From Gibbula magus (lineage: Eukaryota; Mollusca; Gastropoda; Trochida; Trochidae), in the NCBI GenBank assembly GCA_936450465.1, contig OW388302.1:18243569-18307568 (forward strand): a DNA stretch of 64,000 bases, written 5' to 3'. Positions 54,401-63,403 of the stretch are shown here, piece after piece. Both the position numbers and the translations under genes were made by a program. The notes beneath the pieces are model-generated. The model was not told where the DNA came from. It worked only from the letters and a program-made list of their open reading frames with translations, and searched no databases. How positions within the stretch are numbered: the stretch's first letter is position 1; the number at the start of each line of letters is the position of its first letter.

Positions 54401-55826
54401 CAGATGCAAAATATTAACAATATTCCAATTTCGGAAGACACCAAAATCTGTCTATTGAGAAGACTGTAATTTGCAAATGACTAACTTCCTGTTTAGCATT
54501 GATAGTTCTTATGTATTATTGATAGAACTTGATTTCACACCCGTGATATCAACTGCAGATCAAATGTTAAGGATTGGAGCAGGAAGCTCTGGGTGACTCG
54601 TGATGATAAATAATTAATTCGTTGTTTTTTTTCAGACCTGTACATATACGTTTGTAACGGTGACTCGTGATTATAAAGGATTAATTCGTTGTTTCTTTAA
54701 AACTTGTACATAAACGTATGTATGGGTGACTTGTGATGATTAAGGATTAATTCGTTGTTTCTTTCAGACCTGTACATATACGTGTGTATGGGTGACTAGT
54801 GATGATAAAGGATTAATTCGTTGTTTCTTTCAAACCTGTACATATACGTGTGTAACGGTGACTCGTGATGATAAAGGATTAATTCGTTGTTACTTTCAGA
54901 CCTGTACATATACGTGTGTAACGGTGACTCGTGATGATAAAGGTTTAATTCGTTGTTTCTTTCAGACCTGTACATATACGTGTGTAACAGTGACTCGTGA
55001 TGATAAAGGATTAATTCGTTGTTTCTTTCAGACCTGTACATATACGTGTGTAACGGTGACTCGTGATGATAAAGGATTAATTCGTTGTTTCTATCAGACC
55101 TGTACATATACGTGTGTATGGGTGACCACCACCTAGTGAGATACAACCACAGCGACGACCTGGAGACAACCAAGGCAGTCACATACAACACTCTCTGTCT
55201 TGATATCTACTGGTGTCAGGGTCATCTTATATCTCGCTATGGGGAGGTTACAGGGTAAGTGATACACTCCCGGTCGTGGAAGAAATGAATCTCTTGTATG
55301 AAGCGAAGAATTGATACTCAATATGTCAAATGTTAACTTCAGTGGACATTTTTTTTGTTTCTAAACACATTAAGTTTATCTTCTAGTCATGAAACCTTCT
55401 GTTGTAACCAAAGACTATTGCCCAAAGCAGGTGTGTTGTAATCAAAGACTCTTGCCCAAAGCATGTGTGTTGAAACCAATGGCTTTGGTACGAAGTATTT
55501 GTGTTGCAACCACTCATTTTGGTAGAAAAATGTTTCTATTGTAACCAATGATTCTTGTAAGAAAACAACGGTGCAGAATCGTATCGCTAGTTGATCTTTT
55601 CTCAGTTGGTAGAATGATAATATTTCACCTGTGTTTTGTTTGTTACAGATCACCAATGCTGACAAATGTCTTGTCACCAAAGGAAGAACGGCCTTTGCTA
55701 TCTGTTCCAGAAGGAAAATTGCATACCTTTGTTCTGCCCATAAAGATACTCTCATTCAGTTCTAATACGGAGGGTACTGTAGTCTCTAGGGATAATCACA
55801 AAGTGTTAGAACCTAGGAAACAATAG
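45243..55826 (+). CDS. copy 3 of the secreted PAN-like family, rearranged and probably defective
   Basis: Recognised exons are 45243-45446, 47406-47476, 49365-49593, 50248-50400, 51973-52082, 55098-55254 and 55649-55826. No counterpart of exon 3 is visible in 47477-49364, where a 10-bp satellite now sits. Exon 2 is 71 bases instead of 73, so the joined frame breaks at exon 4 (total 1102 bases). Exons 4-8 are open with conserved borders. The ancestral stop is lost, adding 24 residues up to TAG at 55824-55826. Exon 2 happens to end in the phase needed for exon 5, so a shortened product that skips exon 4 is possible. Otherwise this is a pseudogene. A mariner lies in intron 6. Confidence 0.6.
46045..46545. 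repeat. ~110-bp direct repeat pair in copy 3 intron 1
   Basis: The stretch with 'atgtccatctcatgtcatct', 'actagtttt' and 'ggactgtaaggaa' at 46045-46150 recurs diverged at 46430-46545. No other feature is seen in 45447-47405. Confidence 0.5.
47406..47476 (+). CDS. copy 3 exon 2 (two bases short)
   Basis: 71 bases between 'aagcag' and 'gtgggt'. The first two thirds align with copy 2 exon 2; two bases are missing near the 3' end, giving KCKDCLYC in place of the shared PRCIV ending. Confidence 0.5.
47590..47880. repeat. ~41-bp tandem repeat, about seven units
   Basis: The unit is 'aaggaactattagcagatgg' followed by 'gattatgtaagcaacattct', perfect at first and decaying rightwards. Confidence 0.88.
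48428..48913. repeat. 10-bp satellite cagtactcct
   Basis: About 45 units. Ten is not a multiple of three, so the 172-residue frame (LSTPQYSSVL) is an artefact. It occupies the interval where copies 1 and 2 carry exon 3. Confidence 0.96.
49365..49593 (+). CDS. copy 3 exon 4
   Basis: 229 bases, phase 1 to 2. It reads PSLKLLDTRNQSLKLQWVGY, DPGSKTYIFINKKQN and GNLTIDDKVHLHSMY. The acceptor is 'tacttttag'. Three extra codons at the end relative to copy 1. Confidence 0.68.
50248..50400 (+). CDS. copy 3 exon 5
   Basis: 153 bases after 'tattttccag'. It reads YKRLELVESDLRVGFVFIKK and YRTTFPPTTLHQL, then FCLHRS. Donor TCAA|gtgagc. Confidence 0.68.
51658..51740 (+). other. conserved island in copy 3 intron 5
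   Basis: Counterpart of 24134-24216. It contains FPMGDIVE..GAYIKPWVT and 'catatataaaacc'. Several differences fall on synonymous positions, but others change residues. Confidence 0.35.
51973..52082 (+). CDS. copy 3 exon 6
   Basis: 110 bases, reading RLYYYHDLPYGIFSVNYYGE and HLVRKIKDFVVTG. Borders 'tgtttcag' and ACTG|gtacgt are as in the other copies. Confidence 0.68.
52150..52440 (+). mobile_element. SINE copy, 3' truncated
   Basis: 'cacgtggtcctatgcat', 'gagagtttgaaggggtgatt', 'ccttgggcaag' and 'gagtacctggta' match the SINE at 17230-17685 in order. The (ATT)n tail is missing. Confidence 0.68.
53026..54320 (+). mobile_element. mariner transposon
   Basis: 1295 bases bounded by perfect 26-base inverted repeats (53026-53051 starting cgaggggcgttcaataag, and 54295-54320) with TA at 53024-53025 and 54321-54322. 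This is the standard mariner size. It lies in intron 6 of copy 3 on the same strand. Confidence 0.95.
53200..54231 (+). pseudogene. mariner transposase, DD34D, with one in-frame stop
   Basis: The frame is continuous for 344 codons except TAA at 53851-53853 (codon 218). Residues 5-115 are the paired helix-turn-helix DNA-binding region. WVPRNLT is the mariner linker signature. Catalytic residues are D160 (VTGDETWIHHWD), D254 (LHDNAPVHK) and D289 (YSPDLAPSDYFLF), with 34 residues between the last two. The stop separates the first D from the other two, so the product should be inactive unless the stop is read through or is a sequence error. Confidence 0.92.
54615..55125 (+). repeat. tandem array of exon 7 acceptors in copy 3 (66-bp unit, 8 units)
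   Basis: Exon-like starts lie at 54636, 54702, 54768, 54834, 54900, 54966, 55032 and 55098, all exactly 66 bases apart. Six keep a CAG acceptor; 54702 (aaa) and 54834 (caa) have lost it. Only the last runs into the full exon. In the gene's frame, intact units stop at TGA or TAG soon after the start. Confidence 0.92.
55098..55254 (+). CDS. copy 3 exon 7
   Basis: 157 bases, reading CMGDHHLVRYNHSDDLETTK, LDIYWCQGHLISRY. The acceptor is 'ttctatcag', slightly weaker than most upstream copies (tttctttcag). Donor CAGG|gtaagt. Confidence 0.7.
55385..55570. repeat. intron 7 repeat in copy 3
   Basis: Four or five diverged ~40-bp units of 'gttgtaaccaa..gactcttgcccaaagca', positionally equivalent to 42588-42890. 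Confidence 0.7.
55649..55826 (+). CDS. copy 3 exon 8 with extended C-terminus
   Basis: 178 bases after 'tttgttacag'. It reads LLSVPEGKLHTFVLPIKIL and then 24 extra residues rich in S, E, R and K before TAG. In copies 1 and 2 TAA stands right after the PIK(I/S)(F/L) end; here it has become TCA. Confidence 0.66.
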
Positions 55827-56569
55827 ATAATGTTTGCTGGCTGCCTCTACATACTGTGCTGTATCATCTCCCGGCCTCGATTAGATGGGAATATACTTTA
55901 CGACGTAACAAGTGCAATAACTCAAAGAAATAATTACTAGATTCTTGTCTATTTTGCAAGACAGTGAGAAAATGATTCGAATTGAGATTTATTAACTTTA
56001 TTTTCAGTTCATGATCGTAAGTTATTTGCATTTAAAGTTGAAATTTAAAGTTGAATATCTCGGAAAATGTAACATATAATCCAACCCAATCATTTCTCCA
56101 TATGCAGGCAATAATAATCCTTATCGAACTAAAGTTAACATACTTTTGTCGTTATTTGGAAACAAACGACACTCGTCTTCATAATTATTTCTCTCTAGAC
56201 TGACAATATTTATATGTATATATGTATGTCAGCTTTGGTAAGACCAGGGTAATAATGCTGGTAGGGGCTTAAGCATGCACTTGTGGATGTACATTGAGCC
56301 ATAACAATACCCTTTATGTTTAAAAATCCAATTGAAAGTTAGTATTGACAAAGTGATGTTTGTCCTTGGATACCTCTTAGGAATTCTGAAATCTTGTGAA
56401 CCTTTATTATTAAACTGTTAAAAAAACCTCATGGGGTCTTTTATCATAAGAAAACCCAAACTGTTATTGTATCTTTGTGGATTTCCAAAATCTCTGTCCA
56501 CAGAATACATGCATGGTAAAATACATACAATACTTAGCAGTGACTTGTATCAAAACGTAAAAGCTTTGG

Positions 56570-56860
56570 TAAGGTACAATTAATCGACAATGACTAATGT
56601 TTTTCACATATCATGTGGAGTGCGACAGGGATGCTTATTGTCACTGGCACTTTTTATATTGTATATTGATGAACTTGTCAACGAAATAATAACATCCGAT
56701 GCCAATGGTATATTCATTGATGAATCTTTAAGAACACTATCTTTGCTGCTATTTGCGGATGATGTTGTAATATAAGCAGATACAGTTGTTAATCTTCAGA
56801 AGAAAATAGATATTTTAGTAAGTTACTGTGAGAAGTGGGGTTTAGTAATAAACTAAACTG
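56570..56860 (+). pseudogene. LINE reverse-transcriptase fragment
   Basis: It reads FHISCGVRQGCLLSLALFIL, YIDELVNEI, LLLFADDVVI, a stop, then ADTVVNLQKKIDILVSYCEKWGL. GVRQG and FADD are the palm-domain blocks of a non-LTR or related reverse transcriptase, with one stop just after the catalytic FADD. Confidence 0.85.
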
Positions 56861-57869
56861 AAGCACAAAAAAACGTCACACCTCAATTGGTTTCGATTAA
56901 TTCAATATTTTAAAGACATGCGATGCATTTGATTATGGCACGATGCAATAACATCTAGTAGGCAGTAGTTTTAATGACTTAATTGGTGACTGTTTTTATT
57001 TTTTTTATTACAATATCATTTTTTAAACTAGACAGGGGTAAGAAATGAAATTTACACCAACATGACCCCTACCATGTTTAAAATGTTGTAAATGTGTGCA
57101 GGACGAGGTCTATTTATTGATTTTCACACAGAGTGTGTGTTATATGTCGATTAACAGTTGTGTTTTATCAAAATACATTTTTGGGAATTTTAAATTTCCA
57201 AATTTTGATTTTTAATTATTTTTTTAAAAAACACGTACATGTATAACAATTCTTTGACTGATTTAATATTTTGGACTAATTTGCATTTTTTTTTAAAATC
57301 TAATTTTAGGTTTTTGCTATTTTTTTCTGTAATTTATTGGTGACATTCGTCAGATAGCAAAAATCTTCGCAGAACACAATCTTAACCAATCATTCGATGA
57401 TGACTAGTATACCAATGTTTATAGAAGGGTAAAAAAAATGTTTATATATAGTAATCTGGCATTAGCGTGTCAAGCTTGTGTTAGACAAAACGTTTATCGC
57501 AGCGACATTTTGTCATGGTGGTTTAAGTCTATTCTCTTCTCAGTACAAGTGTTTGAGCAAATCAGTGTTTAGGAAATTGCACAGCAGCATAGACCATTAC
57601 TCATTTCGAGTCGACTATTTCGGACATCATGAGTAAAAAGTTTAAGCGTGAAGATTGTACAAAAATTGATTCTTTTTTTTTTTAAATTACAGTCGAAAAC
57701 AGAGGTTTAGTCTTCGAATTCAAAAATAATTCTTTGAGCTCTATCGGGGAAGAAGTCGTGACTTGTAAACATTCATTGCTTTCTGATTCACAGAAACCAT
57801 CTAACAGTTTCTCTTGTATATAGGAAAGCAACTAAAATCAAAACAAATTTGTTCTTCTCTGCTGATCAA

Positions 57870-58230
57870 TTTAGATTCATTTAGATGTCAGGGCTGACAA
57901 AACTCTGAAATACCCGTTAACTGACATAAGAGGTGTGAAACAGAACTTTAATCCAACACATCTTGATCACAATGATTGGCTCCGATATTCTCCTTCCAAA
58001 GATGGCGTCATTTGCTTACCATGTGCTCTTTTCGGAACTGATAGCCAAAAAGGTGCATTTGTTACCTCGTATATTCACGATTGGGCGAACATCAGGACAC
58101 TTCTCAAGAGGCATACAAAACTTGATTCACATCATTTTTGTACTGATAAATCTTATATATATAGAACGGTAGTCAGTAATAAACAGGATGATATTTGTTG
58201 TCAGCTTTCCAATGCGCACAATTGTATCTT
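57870..58230 (+). pseudogene. TTF-type zinc-finger / hAT-like transposase fragment
   Basis: It reads ADKTLKYPLTDIRGVKQNFN, then HNDWLRYSPSKDGVICLPCA, LF and W..IRTLLKRHTKLDSHH. The WLxYS...DG..C..C.LF and H..S..H pattern is that of the TTF-type zinc finger at the N-terminus of hAT-like and ZMYM-like proteins. It is truncated after about 95 residues. Confidence 0.6.
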
Positions 58231-58524
58231 TTGATAAAACATGACTACTTTCCTGAGAAATACTAATCCATCAATAATGCAGGATTAGGGAAATGCCTGA
58301 CAAAATTACGCTGTAATATACATGGTTTAAGTATGAATGCTTATAGATATTATACAAAAAATCTGTAAAGCACATCCAAACTTGCATCATATTGCCATAA
58401 CCATCCATGTATTTACAAACGGAATAAATGATTGATATGGCATGCCCTCATCGATGAAGCTCTCATCATAATGCTGATGACGTCACAATGTTATGACCTT
58501 TGTATTTAAATTCATTTAACTTCC

Positions 58525-58645
58525 CATGGACCTCATTCATAAAACACAAGGTGATTTTGAGTCACAAAGGTAGTCTTAGTGTAATGTTAAAGAATGAGGT
58601 TGTAAGGGTAACATTTGTTAAGGTTGCTTTATGAAACCAGTCCAC
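58525..58645. mobile_element. diverged relative of the MITE at 19518
   Basis: The complement of 58570-58627 matches 19525-19580 ('aaagcaaccttaac', 'attctttaacatt', 'cactaag'). The ends are poorly preserved. Confidence 0.5.
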
Positions 58646-58851
58646 TTATGACAAGGTTCAAATTGACTCTTTTACTGATAACCATTGATAACCGTTGATA
58701 ACCATTGAAAGACAAATTTGAATGATAAATAACAATTCATCCCTCGTCTATTCTGATATCAAATATATATGAATCAACAAATGATATTTGTAAGTACGGC
58801 TCTGCACTTAGTCAAATCGTTCCTAAAAATAACGGTTAAAATATTCTGTTT

Positions 58852-60171
58852 TTATGAAAATTGAGCAGAATCCTTCCACAGAGTGGAATCATTAAAGTAT
58901 ATATACCTCATGACACTACCCGCCGTCGTGTTCAAATATTTGACAGTTTCGCGATCCACAGATCTCCACCACAGGCGCATCGAGAGATGCACGACATAGT
59001 CATGTTTCTTGTAGTCGAGGTACACACCTGACCCGTGGATATTACGTCGTTCTAAGGGTCCGCACAGTGACGTAAGTTCCACGTGTATCAAACTAGGAAA
59101 CTCCCTTGAGAGATAATAAGGCTTTATAACCGAGTGGTCACCCCATGCTCTATCGTTGAAGCCTCTGTACTCTCGGTGCCAGAGTTTGAAAAAATCTGAC
59201 CAAGGCTTTGAGAAAAGGACCCCGTTGCAGAGAACCAATTCAGCACCTTTACCCATTGTGACGTCATACTTCAGGAGACTGTCAACAGGGTTCACAACAA
59301 TAGCGTCGTTGTCGAAATACATGCCTCCGTATTCTAGTAAGGCCTCAAGTCGGACAACATCGGAGATATGTTCAGGAATAATGATTGTGTTCTGCCTGAT
59401 TTGGGTTGGTCTCCATCGGTGCACTAGAAACAAATTGTCGACCTTCAATTTGGTCTCTGTCCAGTAATCGCCAGCTGGCAGATTATCGTGCCAGAAGTAG
59501 ACCCTATCTGGTTTGGCTATGCGGTTGGCTGCGAGTATTGCCACCATGTAATGGAATAGGAATGTGGAGTTTCTGTAGCTGTACAGGACGAAGTGGGCTA
59601 TACGAGGGACAACATCATCTGTATGTGTGATGTTGGTACTGTACTGGATAGACTCCTCCAGGCGGAGCTTAAACTCCTCACTTCTCTTGTAGTAGTAGAC
59701 GTCTGAACTGTGATGTCTCTTGCAGATGTTCACTTCTATACAAAGGGGAGGTAAACCGACCTTTGTATCCTGATTTCCAGTCACGTGATATTTGTCATGT
59801 GATTGTGAAGGCGTAGTGTATCCATTGTGTTTGAGAAAACCAGTCACGTGATGAGTGTCACGTGATTGAGAAGGACTTGTGTGCGCATACAATGAATGTT
59901 GTTCATGGTGAACATCATTTGTGCTTTCAGAACTTATTTTTCTCGACTTGTTGCTTGACTTCACCCTTTCTTGTCTTGAGATGATCCACGTTGGTTCTAC
60001 CTTAGAACTTTCCGTGGTTCTACAATGAGTGTATGTGACATAGTTAGCAGACAAAGACTTGACAATGTTCGAGGTATGAACTGACCAATCAGCTTCTGCT
60101 GCTAACCAAACATACAGGAGCAGGACGAGCAGCAGGAAGAGGGCGGTCAACCGTCTTGGGGAGGAGTTCAT
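58852..60171 (-). CDS. type II membrane glycosyltransferase with DXD motif (Gly_transf_sug / GT32-like)
   Basis: 439 residues in one exon, intact. Residues 8-24 (TALFLLLVLLLYVWLAA) form a signal anchor, so the enzyme should sit in the Golgi with its catalytic part in the lumen. Residues 30-180 are a variable stem with an imperfect duplication PSQSRDTHHVTG (100-111) and PSQSHDKYHVTG (121-132). The catalytic region is 187-420: IAHFVLYS, then DVVRLEALLEYGGMYFDNDA with DND at 287-289, the metal- and nucleotide-sugar-binding DXD. WGDHSVIKPYYL follows. This family transfers sugars from nucleotide donors; substrate cannot be told from sequence. The ATG at 60169-60171 precedes the anchor. A possible 5' untranslated-region acceptor 'gtgttgtag' lies four bases upstream of the ATG. 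Confidence 0.88.
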   Translation of the reverse strand: MNSSPRRLTALFLLLVLLLYVWLAAEADWSVHTSNIVKSLSANYVTYTHCRTTESSKVEPTWIISRQERVKSSNKSRKISSESTNDVHHEQHSLYAHTSPSQSRDTHHVTGFLKHNGYTTPSQSHDKYHVTGNQDTKVGLPPLCIEVNICKRHHSSDVYYYKRSEEFKLRLEESIQYSTNITHTDDVVPRIAHFVLYSYRNSTFLFHYMVAILAANRIAKPDRVYFWHDNLPAGDYWTETKLKVDNLFLVHRWRPTQIRQNTIIIPEHISDVVRLEALLEYGGMYFDNDAIVVNPVDSLLKYDVTMGKGAELVLCNGVLFSKPWSDFFKLWHREYRGFNDRAWGDHSVIKPYYLSREFPSLIHVELTSLCGPLERRNIHGSGVYLDYKKHDYVVHLSMRLWWRSVDRETVKYLNTTAGSVMRYIYFNDSTLWKDSAQFS

Positions 60172-61301
60172 GTCTCTACAACACAGAAACGGTGTTGGAA
60201 TATGGAATCTGAATACTTTTGCAGGCAGAGTTAAGAGTTTCCAGTTGATCAGAAATGATCAAAGATCAATATATTACTGCTCAAGGGACAGATGGCTATA
60301 TCACTTTTACTCTAAACTTTGAATTTATTAATACCATAATAGATATATATATATACTATATGTATACCATATGTATACCATATATATATATATGAACAAA
60401 TTTAGGAAGTCTCACGTTAAGTAAATGTACATAAAAATAAAATGCTTCAGACGACACTTGCTGTAGATATTTTAATGATGACTGGATGCGTCGCATTTCG
60501 ACTTGTTTACAAATCTTTTCAACAGTGTGGAGTATTTTCAACATGGCGCATATATAGGTAGCTTAAACAATCTACAATAGACTTTGATTGGTTGGTAAGT
60601 GACAAGTGGTTAGCTTGATTAGTACACAATGAATTATTTACGAGAGTCCCAAGTAGTATCATCAACTGAGGACTTAGACAAAACCAACACGAGTGCATGT
60701 CTCACATTTTGTTAGTTACTTACATTCCACAGGAGTGAGCATGTTTATACTCCGAAACGTCGTATATTTAAAATTTAAAAAGTTGTTATCAAGGAAATAT
60801 TTCTGTACTTATATGTTTTTAAAAGTAAATGCTTTAAAACATTTAATCGATAGTGTTTTAGTTAAAACAGGGAATTATTTTCATGTTGACTGATTGCTTA
60901 ATTATTAAAAAACATATATAATTAAATCTACCATATATAGATGCGTTTATGACACAGCATTTTAAACGTCTTAAAGTACAAAAATTGTTGTTGGAATGGT
61001 GTTATTTAAGTAATGACAGTATTGTCTGTTGTCTAAAGTTCACTATAATGCTCAAATTCAGTACAGTGATAATATAAAAACGAAAGGTCTTTAATTTTGT
61101 ATTGGACATTTATATTTAGTAAAATAAATGTTGGAATACTGTAACAGAAAAAGGATAGGTTTGGGTTGTTAGTGTTTGATGGGTCATATAACCAGTGGGC
61201 ATGTAAATTAGACGTATGGTTTCAGTTTCTGCAGGTATTCAAGTCCTTTTCATCGAAAAATATTTATTGTAGTGTATTTTGTATCTGGAAATGAATTTAC
61301 A

Positions 61302-61459
61302 TAGTAGAACATGAATATAGCGAACAAATGGATATAGCGAACGAATTTATAAGTGTCGTCAAAAGCCCTACATGATACCAAACGCGAAAAACGAAAATCT
61401 GATGTAACAAACAGAATTCTTTGGTCCCTTGGAGTTCTTTATATCCATGTTCTACTGTA
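61302..61459. mobile_element. pogo/Tigger-like MITE
   Basis: Ends 'gtagaacatgaatatagcgaac' (21 bases shown in part) and the complement of 'gttctttatatccatg..ttctac' resemble the 'cagtagaacctcgatataac' ends of Tigger-like elements. The 158 bases are non-coding. Confidence 0.6.
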
Positions 61460-62489
61460 TGGTAATTTGGCACGTATCATTGCCATATACAATTTTATGA
61501 TAAATTGAACAGTGTATTTCAAGCATGTTTCTCGTGATAGAGATTTATATTATTACACAAACAGGAAGCCTCTATTCAGTCTTCTCTCCACAAAAGATAA
61601 AACAGCTACATTGTTAGCCCCGGAAAATAAATTGTATTCGTATAACATAACATCAAAGCAACACTGGCTCCTACCTGTGGCGACTGTATAGAGAATCATG
61701 TTAGTTACTGTGACATCAATTCCAGATAGTTTATAAGGTACAGTATCTGTTTGCTTTCTTCACTGTTTACACATACTTATGTTTACATATCAGCAATATC
61801 ATTGCTGGCAGATTTGATAGATATGTTTATGGATTCATTTATTAGATTGTGTACATATTCTGTGTTTATTTTCCTGTATATATAAAGCATACAATTGTAG
61901 GTATATTTCCCAACAAGGTTGCTAAATGAGGACACATTGTGGTGACAGAGGTTTTTATATGATGACAACTTTGTTTCAATATGAATCCTTCAGTTTGATC
62001 GAAACAAAGTGTTTTTTAATTGCTGCTGACTACAAAACAATGTTCACAAAGCCTCTTTGTTTTAGAAACATGAGTTATTGTACCCACAGCCCAACTATAT
62101 GTAAATTATTTGGTCGACCACTGGGAACACACCAATTTCATTAATATCACGTAACGTATATACCAATTGACTGATCCAAACCCAGCCGGCTCATTTTGAT
62201 TGGTTTGATTACGCTTCGAGATGATTTGGTCAAACTCGAGTCGAAGGTTAATCTGACTGACTGTGACTTTGGGCTTAGTCAGACTTTCATTGTGAAACGC
62301 AGTGCAACTAATTACGGTCTGATTTTAATGAGACTTGGGGACACACACAAATGAAACTTTGTCCTGCAGTTGACACGATCGTAGAAGAATTCTGTCATAG
62401 AAATAGAATAAATAGTCCATTTAAGTCAGAAGTGCGTTCATTGCAAAATACACCATTGGTGTATTCCATTATTTGCTTTCATGTCCATC

Positions 62490-62838
62490 TAAAAGGGGCA
62501 GTAGTACGTTTTTTGCAAATTTCCCATTTATAATGATAGTTTTTATGTCCATTATATTTACCTTAGAGGGTAAAACATTGTATCAAACAAATCAATTAAC
62601 CGTACTTGTAAAAACGCTGTTGCGTATAAAGCAAAAATTACATCACGGCCATTTTATTGTGAACACAATTTATTATTTCGAATGACAAAAACGATTCCCA
62701 TGGCATTAGGGAACAATGTACACTCATTTTTAACTTAACTTTCCAAAGGGAGAAGGATGTTTTACTTGGTGACATTATTTTTCAAATTCATTTCATCGAC
62801 TTATTTCATTAAAAAAAAACGTGCTACTGCCCCTTTAA
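62490..62838. mobile_element. MITE with ends aaaggggcagtagYacgt
   Basis: Inverted repeats of about 24 bases, 62492-62515 and 62813-62836, with one internal mismatch enclose 300 non-coding bases. The phrase 'tttcatgtccatct' flanks both sides. Confidence 0.7.
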
Positions 62839-63065
62839 TGTTTCATGTCCATCTTAATGTCCCACAAAACACGGATAAAATCATATTATTTCTTTGATTG
62901 TTTTACTGTTGTGCAACATTATTATTACTATCAACACAACAACACAAACTCAACGAATTAAACAACTAATAAACCAAGTCAAGATCAAGTTTTATTTCAC
63001 CTCAAATGTTTTGTGTCAATAGCAGAAATATGACAGAGATATATTGTCAAGATTACTGGTAAAAT

Positions 63066-63066
<1 letters not shown>

Positions 63067-63101
<35 letters not shown>

Positions 63102-63262
63102 CAGAAGTAGTAGTGGTATGTACTAGCAGTAGTAATGGTAGTAATAGTAGCACTAGTAGCAGTATGAGTAGTAGTAGTGGTAGTAGTAGTAGAATTAGTA
63201 GTATTAGTAGTGGTAGTGGTGGTGGTGGTGGTAGTAGTAGCAGTAGTAGTAGTAGTAGTAGA

Positions 63263-63300
<38 letters not shown>

Positions 63301-63349
63301 TGGTGGTGGTGGTATTAGTAGCAGTAGTAGTAGTAGTAGTAGAAGAAGA

Positions 63350-63403
<54 letters not shown>

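Larger units (their letters stand above)
55827..58851. other. region between copy 3 and the glycosyltransferase gene
   Basis: It holds a possible SINE 3' fragment near 56230-56300, the reverse-transcriptase fragment, the TTF-type fragment and a MITE relative. 55830-56220, 56880-57600 and 58240-58520 show nothing I can support. Confidence 0.5.
60172..63060. other. region downstream of 60171
   Basis: Upstream flank of the glycosyltransferase gene, then AT-rich DNA with two MITE-like elements. Apart from those I see no supportable gene in 60300-61290, 61470-62480 or 62850-63060. Confidence 0.5.

Noticed and set aside
54792..55191. Repeated frames of 114 and 131 residues on both strands
   Set aside because: Same artefact of the 66-bp array in copy 3.
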